Shown here: positions 20,133 to 28,874 of the stretch, in pieces
Position numbering within the stretch: the stretch's first letter is position 1
How the letters are laid out: each line of letters opens with the position of its first letter
Assembly: GCF_024129435.1 (NCBI RefSeq)
Contig: NZ_JAMXXN010000013.1
Span: forward strand, 1 to 64,000
Length of the DNA: 64,000 nucleotides
Direction of reading: 5' to 3'
Source of the DNA: Acinetobacter lwoffii
GTDB lineage: Bacteria > Pseudomonadota > Gammaproteobacteria > Pseudomonadales > Moraxellaceae
Translations under genes and position numbers: made by a program
The notes under the pieces: generated by a model
Database searches by the model: none
The model's input: the letters and a program-made list of their open reading frames with translations, nothing else
What the model was told of the DNA's origin: nothing

Positions 20133-21989
20133 TTAGCCCAAATAATATGAAGCAATTTGATAAGTCAGGAATGACATGAAATATGCCAGACCAAACAGGT
20201 AAACCGTCATGATACTGACAGTTTTCCAGGAACCTGTTTCACGTTTAACCGTTGCCAGAGTCGCCAGACAATGTGGTGCATAAATAAACCACACCAGCAA
20301 AGACAAACCTGTCGCAACTGACCAGCCCAGATCACCTCCACCGCTAATTAGCGCAGCTAGACCTTCAGACATCGCATCTTCATCAACAGCCGACATCGCA
20401 TAGACTGTACCCAGTGCTGCAACGACCACTTCACGCGCTGCCATCGCCGGAATCAGGGCAATACAGATCTGCCAGTTAAAACCGAGCGGTGCAAAGATCG
20501 GCTGCATCAGATGACCGAGCATCCCTGCCAATGAATAATCAATGGCCGGCAAGGTTGCCCCTTCTGGTGGCTGTGGGAAAGTACACAAGAACCACAGTAC
20601 AATCGATAAGGCGAAGATGATGCCACCGACACGTTTCAAGAAGATTTTGCCGCGATCCAGCAAGCCGATCCAGACGTTTTTTAGGTCTGGAAAACGGTAG
20701 CTTGGCAGTTCCATCAGCAGCATGTGCTGTGATTTATCTTTATGGAAGAATTTCAACACAAAAGACACTACCAAAGCACTTACGATGCCTGCCATATACA
20801 GACCGAAAAGTACCAGACCTTGCAGATTCAGGAAGCCCCAGACAGTTTGTGCGGGTACAAATGCCGCAATCAGCAAGGCATAAACCGGCAAACGCGCCGA
20901 ACAGGTCATTAAAGGTGCAACAAAAATCGTGGTTAAACGATCTCGTGGATCACTAATGGTCCGCGATGCCATAATGCCGGGAATGGCACAGGCAAAGCTG
21001 GACAATAACGGAATAAAGGCACGTCCTGACAAACCGGCTTTAAACATCAGTTTATCGAGCAAGAATGCTGCACGCGGTAAATAACCCGATTCTTCCAGTA
21101 CCAGAATAAAGAAGAACAAAATCAGAATTTGTGGCAGGAATACGACTACTCCGCCTGCACCGGCAATAATCCCATCTACCACCAGACTATTCAGCAAGGG
21201 ATGAGAAATATATTCGCCGAGGAACTCACCCAACCAGCCGAAGAAGGATTCAATCCCATCCATAAACGGCGCAGCCCAGGCAAATACCGCCTGGAAAATC
21301 ACGAACATCATCACGGCCAGACTAATTAAGCCCAGTACCGGATGCAGAAAAATCTTGTCGAGGAAATCGGTACGTTTATCTTCCTGATCGACGAAATTGA
21401 CCACGTCATTCAGAATGTTTTCCACGCGCTGGTGACTGTCACCTTTCAAGCCGCTGAGCTCAGTCTGTGGTACAGAATACTTGCCTTGATCCAACGCATT
21501 TTTCAGGTTTTCAATCCCTGAATTGCGCACAGCCACCGTTTCTACCACAGGTACGCCCAGTCGCTCAGACAGCTTCTGAGTATTGATCTGCATGCCACGA
21601 CGGCGTGCTTCATCCATCATGTTCAGCACAACCAGCACCGGACGACCCAGCTGAATCATTTCCAGCACCAGACCCAAATGCAGTTTCAGATTGGTGGCAT
21701 CTACCACACACAAAAATGCATCCTGCTCCTGCTCTTCCGCAATTTTACCTTGTACGACGTTGCGGGTAATCTCTTCATCCGGACTGGTCGCATCCAGACT
21801 ATAAGTTCCCGGCAAATCCAGTACCCGTACCGCTTTGCCTGAGGCAAGCTGAAACGTACCGACTTTACGTTCAACCGTGACACCCGCATAGTTACCGACT
21901 TTTTGGCGTGTTCCGGTTAAGTGGTTGAATAATGAAGTTTTACCGCAGTTAGGGTTACCGACAAGGGCAATACGTAATGTATCACTCAT
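20133..21989 (-). CDS. feoB: Ferrous iron transporter FeoB
   Basis: The 618-residue product has an N-terminal G-protein domain: G1 GNPNCGKT (11-18), switch region around NYAGVTVE, G3 DLPG (58-61) and G4 NMMD (123-126). The membrane permease domain follows (about 210-618), with the repeated Gate motif regions including the Cys-containing FACAIPGIMASR. It imports Fe(II) across the inner membrane. At 618 residues it is shorter than E. coli FeoB (773). Its start overlaps the feoA stop (ATGA), so feoA-feoB are coupled. Confidence 0.95.
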   Translation of the reverse strand: MSDTLRIALVGNPNCGKTSLFNHLTGTRQKVGNYAGVTVERKVGTFQLASGKAVRVLDLPGTYSLDATSPDEEITRNVVQGKIAEEQEQDAFLCVVDATNLKLHLGLVLEMIQLGRPVLVVLNMMDEARRRGMQINTQKLSERLGVPVVETVAVRNSGIENLKNALDQGKYSVPQTELSGLKGDSHQRVENILNDVVNFVDQEDKRTDFLDKIFLHPVLGLISLAVMMFVIFQAVFAWAAPFMDGIESFFGWLGEFLGEYISHPLLNSLVVDGIIAGAGGVVVFLPQILILFFFILVLEESGYLPRAAFLLDKLMFKAGLSGRAFIPLLSSFACAIPGIMASRTISDPRDRLTTIFVAPLMTCSARLPVYALLIAAFVPAQTVWGFLNLQGLVLFGLYMAGIVSALVVSFVLKFFHKDKSQHMLLMELPSYRFPDLKNVWIGLLDRGKIFLKRVGGIIFALSIVLWFLCTFPQPPEGATLPAIDYSLAGMLGHLMQPIFAPLGFNWQICIALIPAMAAREVVVAALGTVYAMSAVDEDAMSEGLAALISGGGDLGWSVATGLSLLVWFIYAPHCLATLATVKRETGSWKTVSIMTVYLFGLAYFMSFLTYQIASYYLG

Positions 21990-22246
21990 GCCGACACCGC
22001 CTGTTCGATTTCAATTTTGGCTGCTTCTGATTTACGCAAAGCAAAACGTGTGAATCCAACTTGAATCAAAATGGGATCTCCACCAAAAATACCTTTAGTA
22101 ATGACTTGTACCTTTGTACCTGGTACAAAGCCTAAAGTTTCCAAACGACTCGCAACGACATCGTGTAGAGCACTTTCACCATCAGTTGTTCGACTCACTT
22201 TTCGAATGATGGCAATTTGTTTTGCTTTTAAATCAGACAAACGCAC
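21986..22246 (-). CDS. feoA: Ferrous iron transport protein FeoA
   Basis: The 86-residue SH3-like protein of the FeoA family has the GFVPGTKVQVITKGIFGGDP block, where the FeoA fold makes its beta barrel. FeoA is a small cytoplasmic partner needed for FeoB-driven iron uptake. It is the first gene of feoA-feoB-small Cys protein; a Fur-box-like sequence lies about 40 bases upstream. Confidence 0.92.
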   Translation of the reverse strand: MRLSDLKAKQIAIIRKVSRTTDGESALHDVVASRLETLGFVPGTKVQVITKGIFGGDPILIQVGFTRFALRKSEAAKIEIEQAVSA

Positions 22247-22265
22247 CGTGAAATTCCTAAACTAT

Positions 22266-22282
22266 TTTGTACAGTATACAAA
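22266..22282. promoter_or_regulatory. Palindrome upstream of feoA
   Basis: TTTGTA-N5-TACAAA is a perfect inverted repeat, 20 bases upstream of the feoA start and touching the Fur-box-like element. It could be a second operator or part of the promoter or 5' leader. Confidence 0.4.
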
Positions 22283-22300
22283 CAAATGAGAATAATTAAC
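22282..22300. promoter_or_regulatory. Putative Fur box of the feo operon
   Basis: AATGAGAATAATTAAC (22285-22300) matches 13 of 16 positions of the right part of the 19-bp Fur consensus. It sits in the feoA upstream region, where iron-dependent repression is expected. The left three bases do not match. Confidence 0.55.
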
Positions 22301-22420
22301 AAATAAGATTAATTACATTTCGATTTAGCCTTATACCACATCGACACTGTCATAAAATTAAACTACAGTGGAGAATACCAATCCCGATTATCGCTTTTTC
22401 AGATCAGATCCTTTCACCCT

Positions 22421-23338
22421 ATGCTGAATAAAAAACCCCGTATTCCTGCCCCTGTCCAGATTCCTGATGCGTTCAGTTATTTACAGGGTTTTCGTGATTA
22501 TCTGATTGCGCAAACGGTCAGCCCGCATACCCGCAATGCCTATTTGTCCGATCTGGTGCAATGTGCAGAATGCCTGAGCAAGCCTCTACCGGAATGGAAT
22601 CATGATGATATTTCCGATGTACTGATTGCGCTGACCAAACAGCAAAAAAGTCCACGTTCGATTGCCCGCTGCCTGTCTGCCTTGCGTTCATTTTATAAAT
22701 TTCTGCGCGAGCAAAAACTGCGTAGTGACAATCCGGTGGCTGCACATAAAACCCCAAAACTGGGCCGGGCCTTACCCAAAGATCTCTCCGAAGCAGATGT
22801 CGAAGCCTTAATTCATGCCCCTAATATCAACACGGCATTAGGACTGCGTGATCGAGCCATGTTTGAAGTATTGTATGCCTGCGGACTCCGGGTGACCGAA
22901 CTGATTAACTTGCGTCTGGAACTGATCAACTTAAAACAGGGCTATTTACGTATTGTGGGTAAAGGCAATAAAGAACGCCTGGTTCCGATGGGGCAAATGG
23001 CCTGTGAATGGGTAGAAAAATATCTGAACGAAGCCCGTCCGCAACTGTACAAGACTTCGACCGATTATCTGTTTCTGACCCAGCATGGCGGCATTATGAG
23101 CCGGCAGAATTTCTGGTATGCCATTAAGCGTTATGCGCTGCAGGCCGGCATTCAGGCCGAACTTTCACCGCATACCTTACGTCATGCCTTTGCGACGCAT
23201 TTACTCAATCATGGCGCAGACTTACGTGTGGTACAGATGCTGCTCGGGCATAGTGATCTGTCTACCACCCAGATTTATACCCATGTAGCGCAAGTACGGA
23301 TGCAACAGCTACACGCGACCCATCATCCACGGGCTTAA
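22421..23338 (+). CDS. xerD: Tyrosine recombinase XerD
   Basis: The 305-residue product has a SAM-like core-binding domain (about 18-100) and a catalytic domain with the full active-site set: Arg157, Lys181, His251, Arg254, His277 and Tyr286. XerC/XerD resolve chromosome dimers at dif during division. XerD rather than XerC is chosen because dsbC follows directly, as in E. coli xerD-dsbC. Nothing near it (no dif-like repeats or cargo) suggests an integrase. Confidence 0.88.
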   Translation: MLNKKPRIPAPVQIPDAFSYLQGFRDYLIAQTVSPHTRNAYLSDLVQCAECLSKPLPEWNHDDISDVLIALTKQQKSPRSIARCLSALRSFYKFLREQKLRSDNPVAAHKTPKLGRALPKDLSEADVEALIHAPNINTALGLRDRAMFEVLYACGLRVTELINLRLELINLKQGYLRIVGKGNKERLVPMGQMACEWVEKYLNEARPQLYKTSTDYLFLTQHGGIMSRQNFWYAIKRYALQAGIQAELSPHTLRHAFATHLLNHGADLRVVQMLLGHSDLSTTQIYTHVAQVRMQQLHATHHPRA

Positions 23339-23368
23339 AACATATCCGGATGGAATAAACTGAGAAGT

Positions 23369-23399
23369 TTGACGTGTGGGTATTTTTTTTTGTTATGCT
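23369..23399 (+). promoter_or_regulatory. Putative dsbC promoter
   Basis: TTGACG (23369-23374) and TATGCT (23394-23399) are 19 bases apart, or 18 if TTATGC is used, about 40 bases before the dsbC start, separating it from xerD. The fit is moderate. Confidence 0.35.
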
Positions 23400-23437
23400 A
23401 ATGCTCTGTTTTTAATCCAAGAAGAAAAGGGTTTTTT

Positions 23438-24247
23438 ATGACATTTGCCCGCTCAAAAATTTTTATGGCTTGCATACTTGCTGCTGGTTTGGGTCTGACT
23501 GCGTGTTCCAATTCCACTAACAACGATAAAAAGCAAGAGTTGACTGCGAGCGCACCGGCGACGGGCGAAGCCTCTACCCTGACAGAACGCAATGCAGAAC
23601 AGCGTCTGGCTTCTACGCTGGAAAAGCATTTCAAAACTGCTGGCATCAGTGCCAAAATTACCGACATTAAAGCCACTGAAGTGCCAAACCTGTACTGGGT
23701 GAGTCTGGAAGGCATGTCTGCGGTCTATGTCACCAGTGACGGTAAATACCTGATTCAGGGCGATGTGATCCGTCTCGGTGACAAACAGCTACACAATGTC
23801 AGCGAAAACCTGCAGGCAGGCATCAACAATAAACTCTTTGCTGAACTCAAGCCAGCAGACTTGCTGGTCTATCCAGCCAAAGGCAAAGCCAAGCATGTGG
23901 TCTATGTGTTTACCGATGTCAGCTGTCCGTATTGCCATAAATTCCATGAGCAAATGGATGAGATGAATGCCAAAGGCATTGAAGTGCGTTATATCGCCTG
24001 GCCGCGTGGTGAACAGCATATGCCGGCCATGGAAGCGATCTGGTGCAGTGCTGACCGCCGTAGTGCCTTTGACCAGGCGATTTCAGGCGCACAGATTAGT
24101 GCAGAGAAGTGTGAAAATCCTGTTCAAGATCAATATCAAATGGGTCTGAATATGGGCGTGAATGGTACCCCTGCCATTTATAATTCAGCAGGTACTTATC
24201 TGGGTGGTTACCTGTCTACATCGGAATTATTGAATCGGCTTAAATAA
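23438..24247 (+). CDS. dsbC: Thiol:disulfide interchange protein DsbC, lipoprotein form
   Basis: The 269-residue product has a lipobox LTAC (Cys23), an N-terminal dimerisation domain (about 50-130) and a thioredoxin domain. The redox motif is CPYC (Cys163-Cys166), with cis-Pro245 in GTPAI and a second Cys pair (203, 225). It isomerises wrongly paired disulfides in the periplasm. E. coli DsbC is soluble; here the lipobox suggests membrane anchoring. It follows xerD in the conserved order. Confidence 0.87.
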   Translation: MTFARSKIFMACILAAGLGLTACSNSTNNDKKQELTASAPATGEASTLTERNAEQRLASTLEKHFKTAGISAKITDIKATEVPNLYWVSLEGMSAVYVTSDGKYLIQGDVIRLGDKQLHNVSENLQAGINNKLFAELKPADLLVYPAKGKAKHVVYVFTDVSCPYCHKFHEQMDEMNAKGIEVRYIAWPRGEQHMPAMEAIWCSADRRSAFDQAISGAQISAEKCENPVQDQYQMGLNMGVNGTPAIYNSAGTYLGGYLSTSELLNRLK

Positions 24248-24373
24248 CTCATTTTAATACGTTATTTAACTTTATTTTATAGATAAAGATATTCTGAAAT
24301 GACCCTAGAGTCAGGCGGGTTTTTTAGCTATGATCTAGGCTCTTGTAAAAAACTGTTTAATTTGGAGTGTGAC

Positions 24374-25681
24374 GTGAAACCAGTTCGTCTGGCAATCCTC
24401 GGTCTTGGTACTGTAGGTGGTGGTGCCTTGAAACTATTAAAAGAAAATGCTGCTGAGATCAAACGTCGCACCGGTCGTGAAATTGAAATTACCCATGTAG
24501 GCACCCGCCGTCCACGTCCTGATCTGGATCTACCAGAATCAGTCAAACAAAGTGCCGACTTGATGGATATCGTACGTCAACCTGATGTAGACGTCGTGGT
24601 AGAAGTCATGGGCGGAATTCATCCTGCTTTTGAAATTATTATGGAAGCCATGAAACATGGCAAACATATTGTAACGGCCAATAAAGCACTCTTGGCTGAA
24701 CATGGGAATGAACTGTTTAAAGCGGCTGAAGACAATGCCGTACAGATTGCCTATGAAGCGGCAGTGGCTGGTGGTATTCCGATTATTAAAGTGATTCGTG
24801 AAGGTCTGGCAGCCAACAAGATTGAATGGCTGGCCGGTATTATTAACGGTACGGGTAACTTCATTCTCAGTGAAATGCGTGAAAAAGGCCGTGCTTTTGA
24901 AGATGTGCTGAAAGAAGCTCAAGAACTGGGTTATGCCGAAGCCGATCCAACTTTTGACGTGGAAGGCATTGATGCGGCTCACAAGCTCACCATTCTGGCC
25001 TCGTGTGCCTTTGGTATTCCGCTACAGTTTGACAAAGTCTTTACTGAAGGCATTGGCAAAGTCACTGCACAAGATGTGAAATATGCCGAAGACCTCGGTT
25101 TCCGTATCAAACACTTGGGTATTGCACGCCGCACAGACGCCGGAATCGAATTACGCGTTCATCCTACTTTAATTCCAGATGACCAGCTGATTGCCAATGT
25201 GAATGGTGTAAAAAATGCGGTTCTGGTACAAGCCAATGCGGTCGGCCCAACACTCTACTATGGCGCTGGCGCAGGTGCAGGACCAACGGCTTCTGCGGTT
25301 GTTGCCGATGTGGTCGATATTGTTCGTGACATCATTTACACAGAAGACGGCGCAGGTACCATTCCACAACTGGCCTTTGAAGCGCTCAGTGATTTACCGA
25401 TCTTGAGTCGTGAACAAATGACCACCGGCTATTACATCCGTATTAATGCCGAAGATCAGATGGGCGTGCTTGCTGATGTCACCACGATTCTTAGTCGTGC
25501 CGGCATCAGTATTGATGCAATCATGCAGCAACCGCGTTTATCCAAAGACCTTATTCCTATCGTGATTCTGACTGATCCAGTCAAGGAATCAAAAATGGAT
25601 GCAGCGCTTTCACAAATTCAAGCATTACCCGTCATTCATGGCGAAATTGTACGAATTCGTTTAGAATCGCTTGATAATTAA
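24374..25681 (+). CDS. hom: Homoserine dehydrogenase
   Basis: The 435-residue product has an NAD(P)-binding GLGTVGGG at its start and the catalytic homoserine dehydrogenase domain (including INGTGNFILSEM and AEADPTFDVEGIDAAHK). A C-terminal ACT domain (about 355-430) would sense threonine. It reduces aspartate semialdehyde to homoserine. The GTG at 24374 has TTGGAG upstream and gives the family N-terminus; a 25-codon extension is in frame but unlikely. No aspartokinase domain is fused. thrC follows. Confidence 0.94.
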   Translation: MKPVRLAILGLGTVGGGALKLLKENAAEIKRRTGREIEITHVGTRRPRPDLDLPESVKQSADLMDIVRQPDVDVVVEVMGGIHPAFEIIMEAMKHGKHIVTANKALLAEHGNELFKAAEDNAVQIAYEAAVAGGIPIIKVIREGLAANKIEWLAGIINGTGNFILSEMREKGRAFEDVLKEAQELGYAEADPTFDVEGIDAAHKLTILASCAFGIPLQFDKVFTEGIGKVTAQDVKYAEDLGFRIKHLGIARRTDAGIELRVHPTLIPDDQLIANVNGVKNAVLVQANAVGPTLYYGAGAGAGPTASAVVADVVDIVRDIIYTEDGAGTIPQLAFEALSDLPILSREQMTTGYYIRINAEDQMGVLADVTTILSRAGISIDAIMQQPRLSKDLIPIVILTDPVKESKMDAALSQIQALPVIHGEIVRIRLESLDN

Positions 25682-25737
25682 TCGGGTTGAGGGGAGGATT
25701 CCCCTTGCCAAGCTCTACACACAATTGGAACATCATC

Positions 25738-26877
25738 ATGTCGAATGCCAATCGTTATACTGGTTTAGTTGACCGCTATCGCGACCGTTTACCAGTGTCT
25801 GCAACTACTCGTGCGATCTCTTTGGGTGAAGGTAATACTCCACTGATCAAGCTTGAGAATATTCCACGCATTATTGGTAAAGATGTTGAAATTTATGTGA
25901 AGTACGAGGGCTTAAACCCGACTGGTTCATTTAAAGACCGCGGTATGACTATGGCGGTGACCAAAGCCGTTGAAGAAGGCTCTAAAGCCATCATCTGCGC
26001 ATCTACTGGTAACACCTCTGCGGCGGCGGCGGCATATGCTGCGCGTGCTGGCATCAAAGCATTCGTGCTCATCCCTGAAGGCAAAATTGCCATGGGTAAA
26101 ATGGCTCAAGCGATGATGTATGGTGCGATCACCATGCAAATTCGCGGTAACTTCGATGACGGTATGCGTCTGGTTAAAGAAGTTGCCGATCAGGCACCGG
26201 TAACGATTGTAAACTCAATCAACCCATACCGCCTGCAAGGTCAAAAAACCATTGCTTATGAAATCGTTGAAGCTTTAGGTCGTGCACCGGATTATCACTG
26301 CCTGCCTGTAGGTAACGCGGGTAACATCACTGCACACTGGATGGGTTATACCGAAGCGGTGGCTAACCAGTCGAAAGAAGAATTTGAGCAAGTCGTTTAC
26401 GATGCTGAAACTGATGCTTTCACTGGTCCTAAACCGGCTGGCTTGCCAATCATGGCAGGTTACCAAGCCTCTGGTGCTGCACCGTTCCTTCGTGGCGGTC
26501 CAGTAGAAAACCCGGAAACTGTTGCAACTGCGATTCGTATCGGCAATCCGCAAAGCTTCAATCATGCTAAAGCGGTTGTTCGTGATTCAAACGGCTGGTT
26601 TGATGAACTGACTGATGCGGAAATTCTTGAAGCTCAACGTCTGCTTTCTATGTATGAAGGTGTATTCGTAGAGCCTGCGTCTGCTGCGTCTGTCGGCGGT
26701 GCGATCCGTGACATTAAAGCGGGTAAAATTGCTGAAGGTTCAGTGATCGTATGTACCGTAACGGGTAACGGTCTGAAAGATCCAGACACTGCCATCAAGC
26801 AATGTGCTGATGCTGTGATGCTGTCGATTGATGCGACCATGACTCAAGTTAAAGACTCTATTCTGTCGAATATGTAA
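25738..26877 (+). CDS. thrC: Threonine synthase
   Basis: This 379-residue, PLP-dependent fold-type II enzyme has its Schiff-base lysine in GSFKDRG (Lys66). Phosphate-binding GNAGN and the class signatures ASTGNTSAAAAAYAARAG also fit. It turns O-phosphohomoserine into threonine, the last step after hom, with which it forms a two-gene unit. The length is that of the short, ThrC class II type. ATG 25738 gives a canonical start. Confidence 0.94.
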   Translation: MSNANRYTGLVDRYRDRLPVSATTRAISLGEGNTPLIKLENIPRIIGKDVEIYVKYEGLNPTGSFKDRGMTMAVTKAVEEGSKAIICASTGNTSAAAAAYAARAGIKAFVLIPEGKIAMGKMAQAMMYGAITMQIRGNFDDGMRLVKEVADQAPVTIVNSINPYRLQGQKTIAYEIVEALGRAPDYHCLPVGNAGNITAHWMGYTEAVANQSKEEFEQVVYDAETDAFTGPKPAGLPIMAGYQASGAAPFLRGGPVENPETVATAIRIGNPQSFNHAKAVVRDSNGWFDELTDAEILEAQRLLSMYEGVFVEPASAASVGGAIRDIKAGKIAEGSVIVCTVTGNGLKDPDTAIKQCADAVMLSIDATMTQVKDSILSNM

Positions 26878-26891
26878 TTTCGGCCAGAATT

Positions 26892-26922
26892 AAAAAAACC
26901 CTGCAAGTGCAGGGTTTTTTTT
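26892..26922. terminator. Bidirectional terminator between thrC and the PBP7/8 gene
   Basis: An A-run, the ACCCTGCA/TGCAGGGT stem with a 2-base loop, and a T-run form a strong symmetric terminator between convergent genes. Confidence 0.92.
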
Positions 26923-26935
26923 ATGAACCAATCAA

Positions 26936-28012
26936 TTAGATTCGTTTAGGTTGCTGGCTAACCCAACTCATTAAACGGGTCGCATCATTGGTACGCGCCT
27001 GTGAGCTGTTTGCACCTAAAAGTACCACTGCCACAGGACGGTTATTCAGAGTGGTGTGCATCACCACACAGCGCCCTGCTTCATTAATAAAACCGGTTTT
27101 AGAAATATTGATATTCCATCCGCCATTACGTACCAAGGCATTGGTATTATTCGATTTCAATACACGATAACCCAAGTTAAAGTCATAGCTTGGCGTGGTC
27201 GAGAACTGACGAATCAGGCCGTATTGAGAGGCCGTATTTACCAAGATTCCCAAGTCACGAGCTGATGCCACGTTACCCGGATGCAAACCTGTTGATTCCA
27301 TAAAGCGAGTGGAGTTCATTCCCAGCTCTTTAGCTTTTGCATTCATTTTGGCAATAAACGCTGATCGACCACCCGGATAGGTTCGTGCCAAAGCGGCAGC
27401 AGCCGGGTTCTCGGACTTCATCAGAGCAAATAATAAAGCTTCAGCACGGTTCATGCTGTCTCCTGCTCTTAGCGTCGAGCTTGAGCTTTTACAACCTGAA
27501 CAGGAAAAATCAGCCTGTTGCAGGGTGATTTTTTCCGACATATTCAGACGTGCATCAGAAATCACCACCGCTGTCATCAGCTTAGTAATCGATGCAATCG
27601 GATAGGCAGTATTGGTATTTTTGCTAAACAGCACTTCACCGGTTTGTGCATCCATGACCAGTGCAGCCCGTGCATTGACAGAAGGTTGATTACTAAAATG
27701 ATTCGTATCAATAATCTGTGGCGCAGTATAAGCAGGTTTGGCTGCTGTTGGCGCTGCTGTGCCGGCCTGACGCAAAGTGGTAGTCACTGTGGCTGAACCG
27801 GGTGGCGACGGCTCATTGGCAGAGGCATTAAAATCATCGCTCATTAACTGGTTAACTTCTTCAGAAGACCAACTAATGCTGGAACCGCCCTCTGCCGTGC
27901 CAGAATTCATAATGATTTCAGCAAAACTTGTCGTGCTCATGCTGATTAACACGGACAGGCCGAGTAGATGCCTTAAAGACTTGTTTATTTTCTTCACTAT
28001 TCCTTCACTCAA
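26936..28012 (-). CDS. pbpG: D-alanyl-D-alanine endopeptidase, PBP7/8 type
   Basis: The 358-residue product has an N-terminal signal segment (about 15-31), a Ser/Pro/Ala-rich spacer and a peptidase S11 domain. The active-site triads are Ser141-x-x-Lys144, Ser200-x-Asn202 and Lys305-Thr-Gly307. It cleaves DD-crosslinks in the peptidoglycan. A CSGC pair (171, 174) in the catalytic domain is unusual and could form a disulfide in the periplasm. It is encoded alone, convergent with thrC. Confidence 0.88.
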   Translation of the reverse strand: MSEGIVKKINKSLRHLLGLSVLISMSTTSFAEIIMNSGTAEGGSSISWSSEEVNQLMSDDFNASANEPSPPGSATVTTTLRQAGTAAPTAAKPAYTAPQIIDTNHFSNQPSVNARAALVMDAQTGEVLFSKNTNTAYPIASITKLMTAVVISDARLNMSEKITLQQADFSCSGCKSSSSTLRAGDSMNRAEALLFALMKSENPAAAALARTYPGGRSAFIAKMNAKAKELGMNSTRFMESTGLHPGNVASARDLGILVNTASQYGLIRQFSTTPSYDFNLGYRVLKSNNTNALVRNGGWNINISKTGFINEAGRCVVMHTTLNNRPVAVVLLGANSSQARTNDATRLMSWVSQQPKRI

Positions 28013-28216
28013 CTAACAGAGGTAAGATTGATTTGCGTATTACCTCTAATATGCCTTACATTTAAACACAATGCCGAACATTTTTTGTTCTTGACACTGT
28101 GTGATAAGTTTCAGATTTAATCTTGCGAATAGGATTGCTAATTTTGTACTTTCATTGCAAGCTTATTTTGCTTTATGTAACAAAAAAATGATTTTTTTAA
28201 CAGAGGGAGAGCGTAG

Positions 28217-28852
28217 GTGATCACAGTTTTAGTTGTGGACGACCATGAATTAGTTCGTACTGGAATTTGCAGAATGCTAGAAGACCATGCGGAGGTTCAG
28301 GTAATTGGACAAGCTGAATCTGGTGAAGAAGCGATCTCTCTAGTTCGTCAACATCATCCTGATGTAGTTTTGTTAGATGTGAATATGCCGGGCATTGGTG
28401 GCGTAGAAACCACGCGCCGTCTACTTCAGAGTGCGCCGGAAACCAAAGTTTTGGCGGTTAGCGGTTTAGCAGAAGAGCCTTATCCGTCCCTGTTATTGAA
28501 AGCCGGTGCCAAAGGTTATATCACCAAAGGGGCCCCGATTTCGGAAATGGTCCGTGCGATTAACAAAGTCATGCAAGGCGGCAAATATTTCAGTGCAGAC
28601 ATTGCGGAACAGTTAGCAAGCTCTTACCTTTCTGATACACAACAATCGCCTTTTGATGCATTGTCAGAACGTGAAATGCAAGTCGCGATGATGGTCGTGA
28701 ATTGTATCAGCGCCCAGGAAATTGCCGACAAGCTCTTTGTGAGTGTTAAAACCGTGAATACTTATCGTTACCGTATTTTTGAAAAACTGAATATCGATAG
28801 CGATGTTAAACTGACTCATCTGGCCATGCGCTATGGACTCATTAAACCTTAG
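28217..28852 (+). CDS. gacA: GacA/UvrY-type response regulator
   Basis: The 211-residue NarL/FixJ-class regulator has a receiver domain with phospho-acceptor Asp54 (LLDVNMPG) and a C-terminal LuxR helix-turn-helix (about 144-205). The GTG start at 28217 has GAGGGAGA eight to nine bases upstream. In gammaproteobacteria GacA/UvrY works with a hybrid kinase GacS/BarA, which is not in this window. The two downstream genes are a separate pilS-pilR pair, so GacA is placed next to another two-component system. Confidence 0.85.
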   Translation: MITVLVVDDHELVRTGICRMLEDHAEVQVIGQAESGEEAISLVRQHHPDVVLLDVNMPGIGGVETTRRLLQSAPETKVLAVSGLAEEPYPSLLLKAGAKGYITKGAPISEMVRAINKVMQGGKYFSADIAEQLASSYLSDTQQSPFDALSEREMQVAMMVVNCISAQEIADKLFVSVKTVNTYRYRIFEKLNIDSDVKLTHLAMRYGLIKP

Positions 28853-28874
28853 CTTTTAACGATTTCCGGTGCAT

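Noticed and set aside
22421..23338. Tyrosine recombinase as a possible island integrase
   Set aside because: Full XerD-type sequence and length, dsbC next to it, no attachment repeats or cargo genes.
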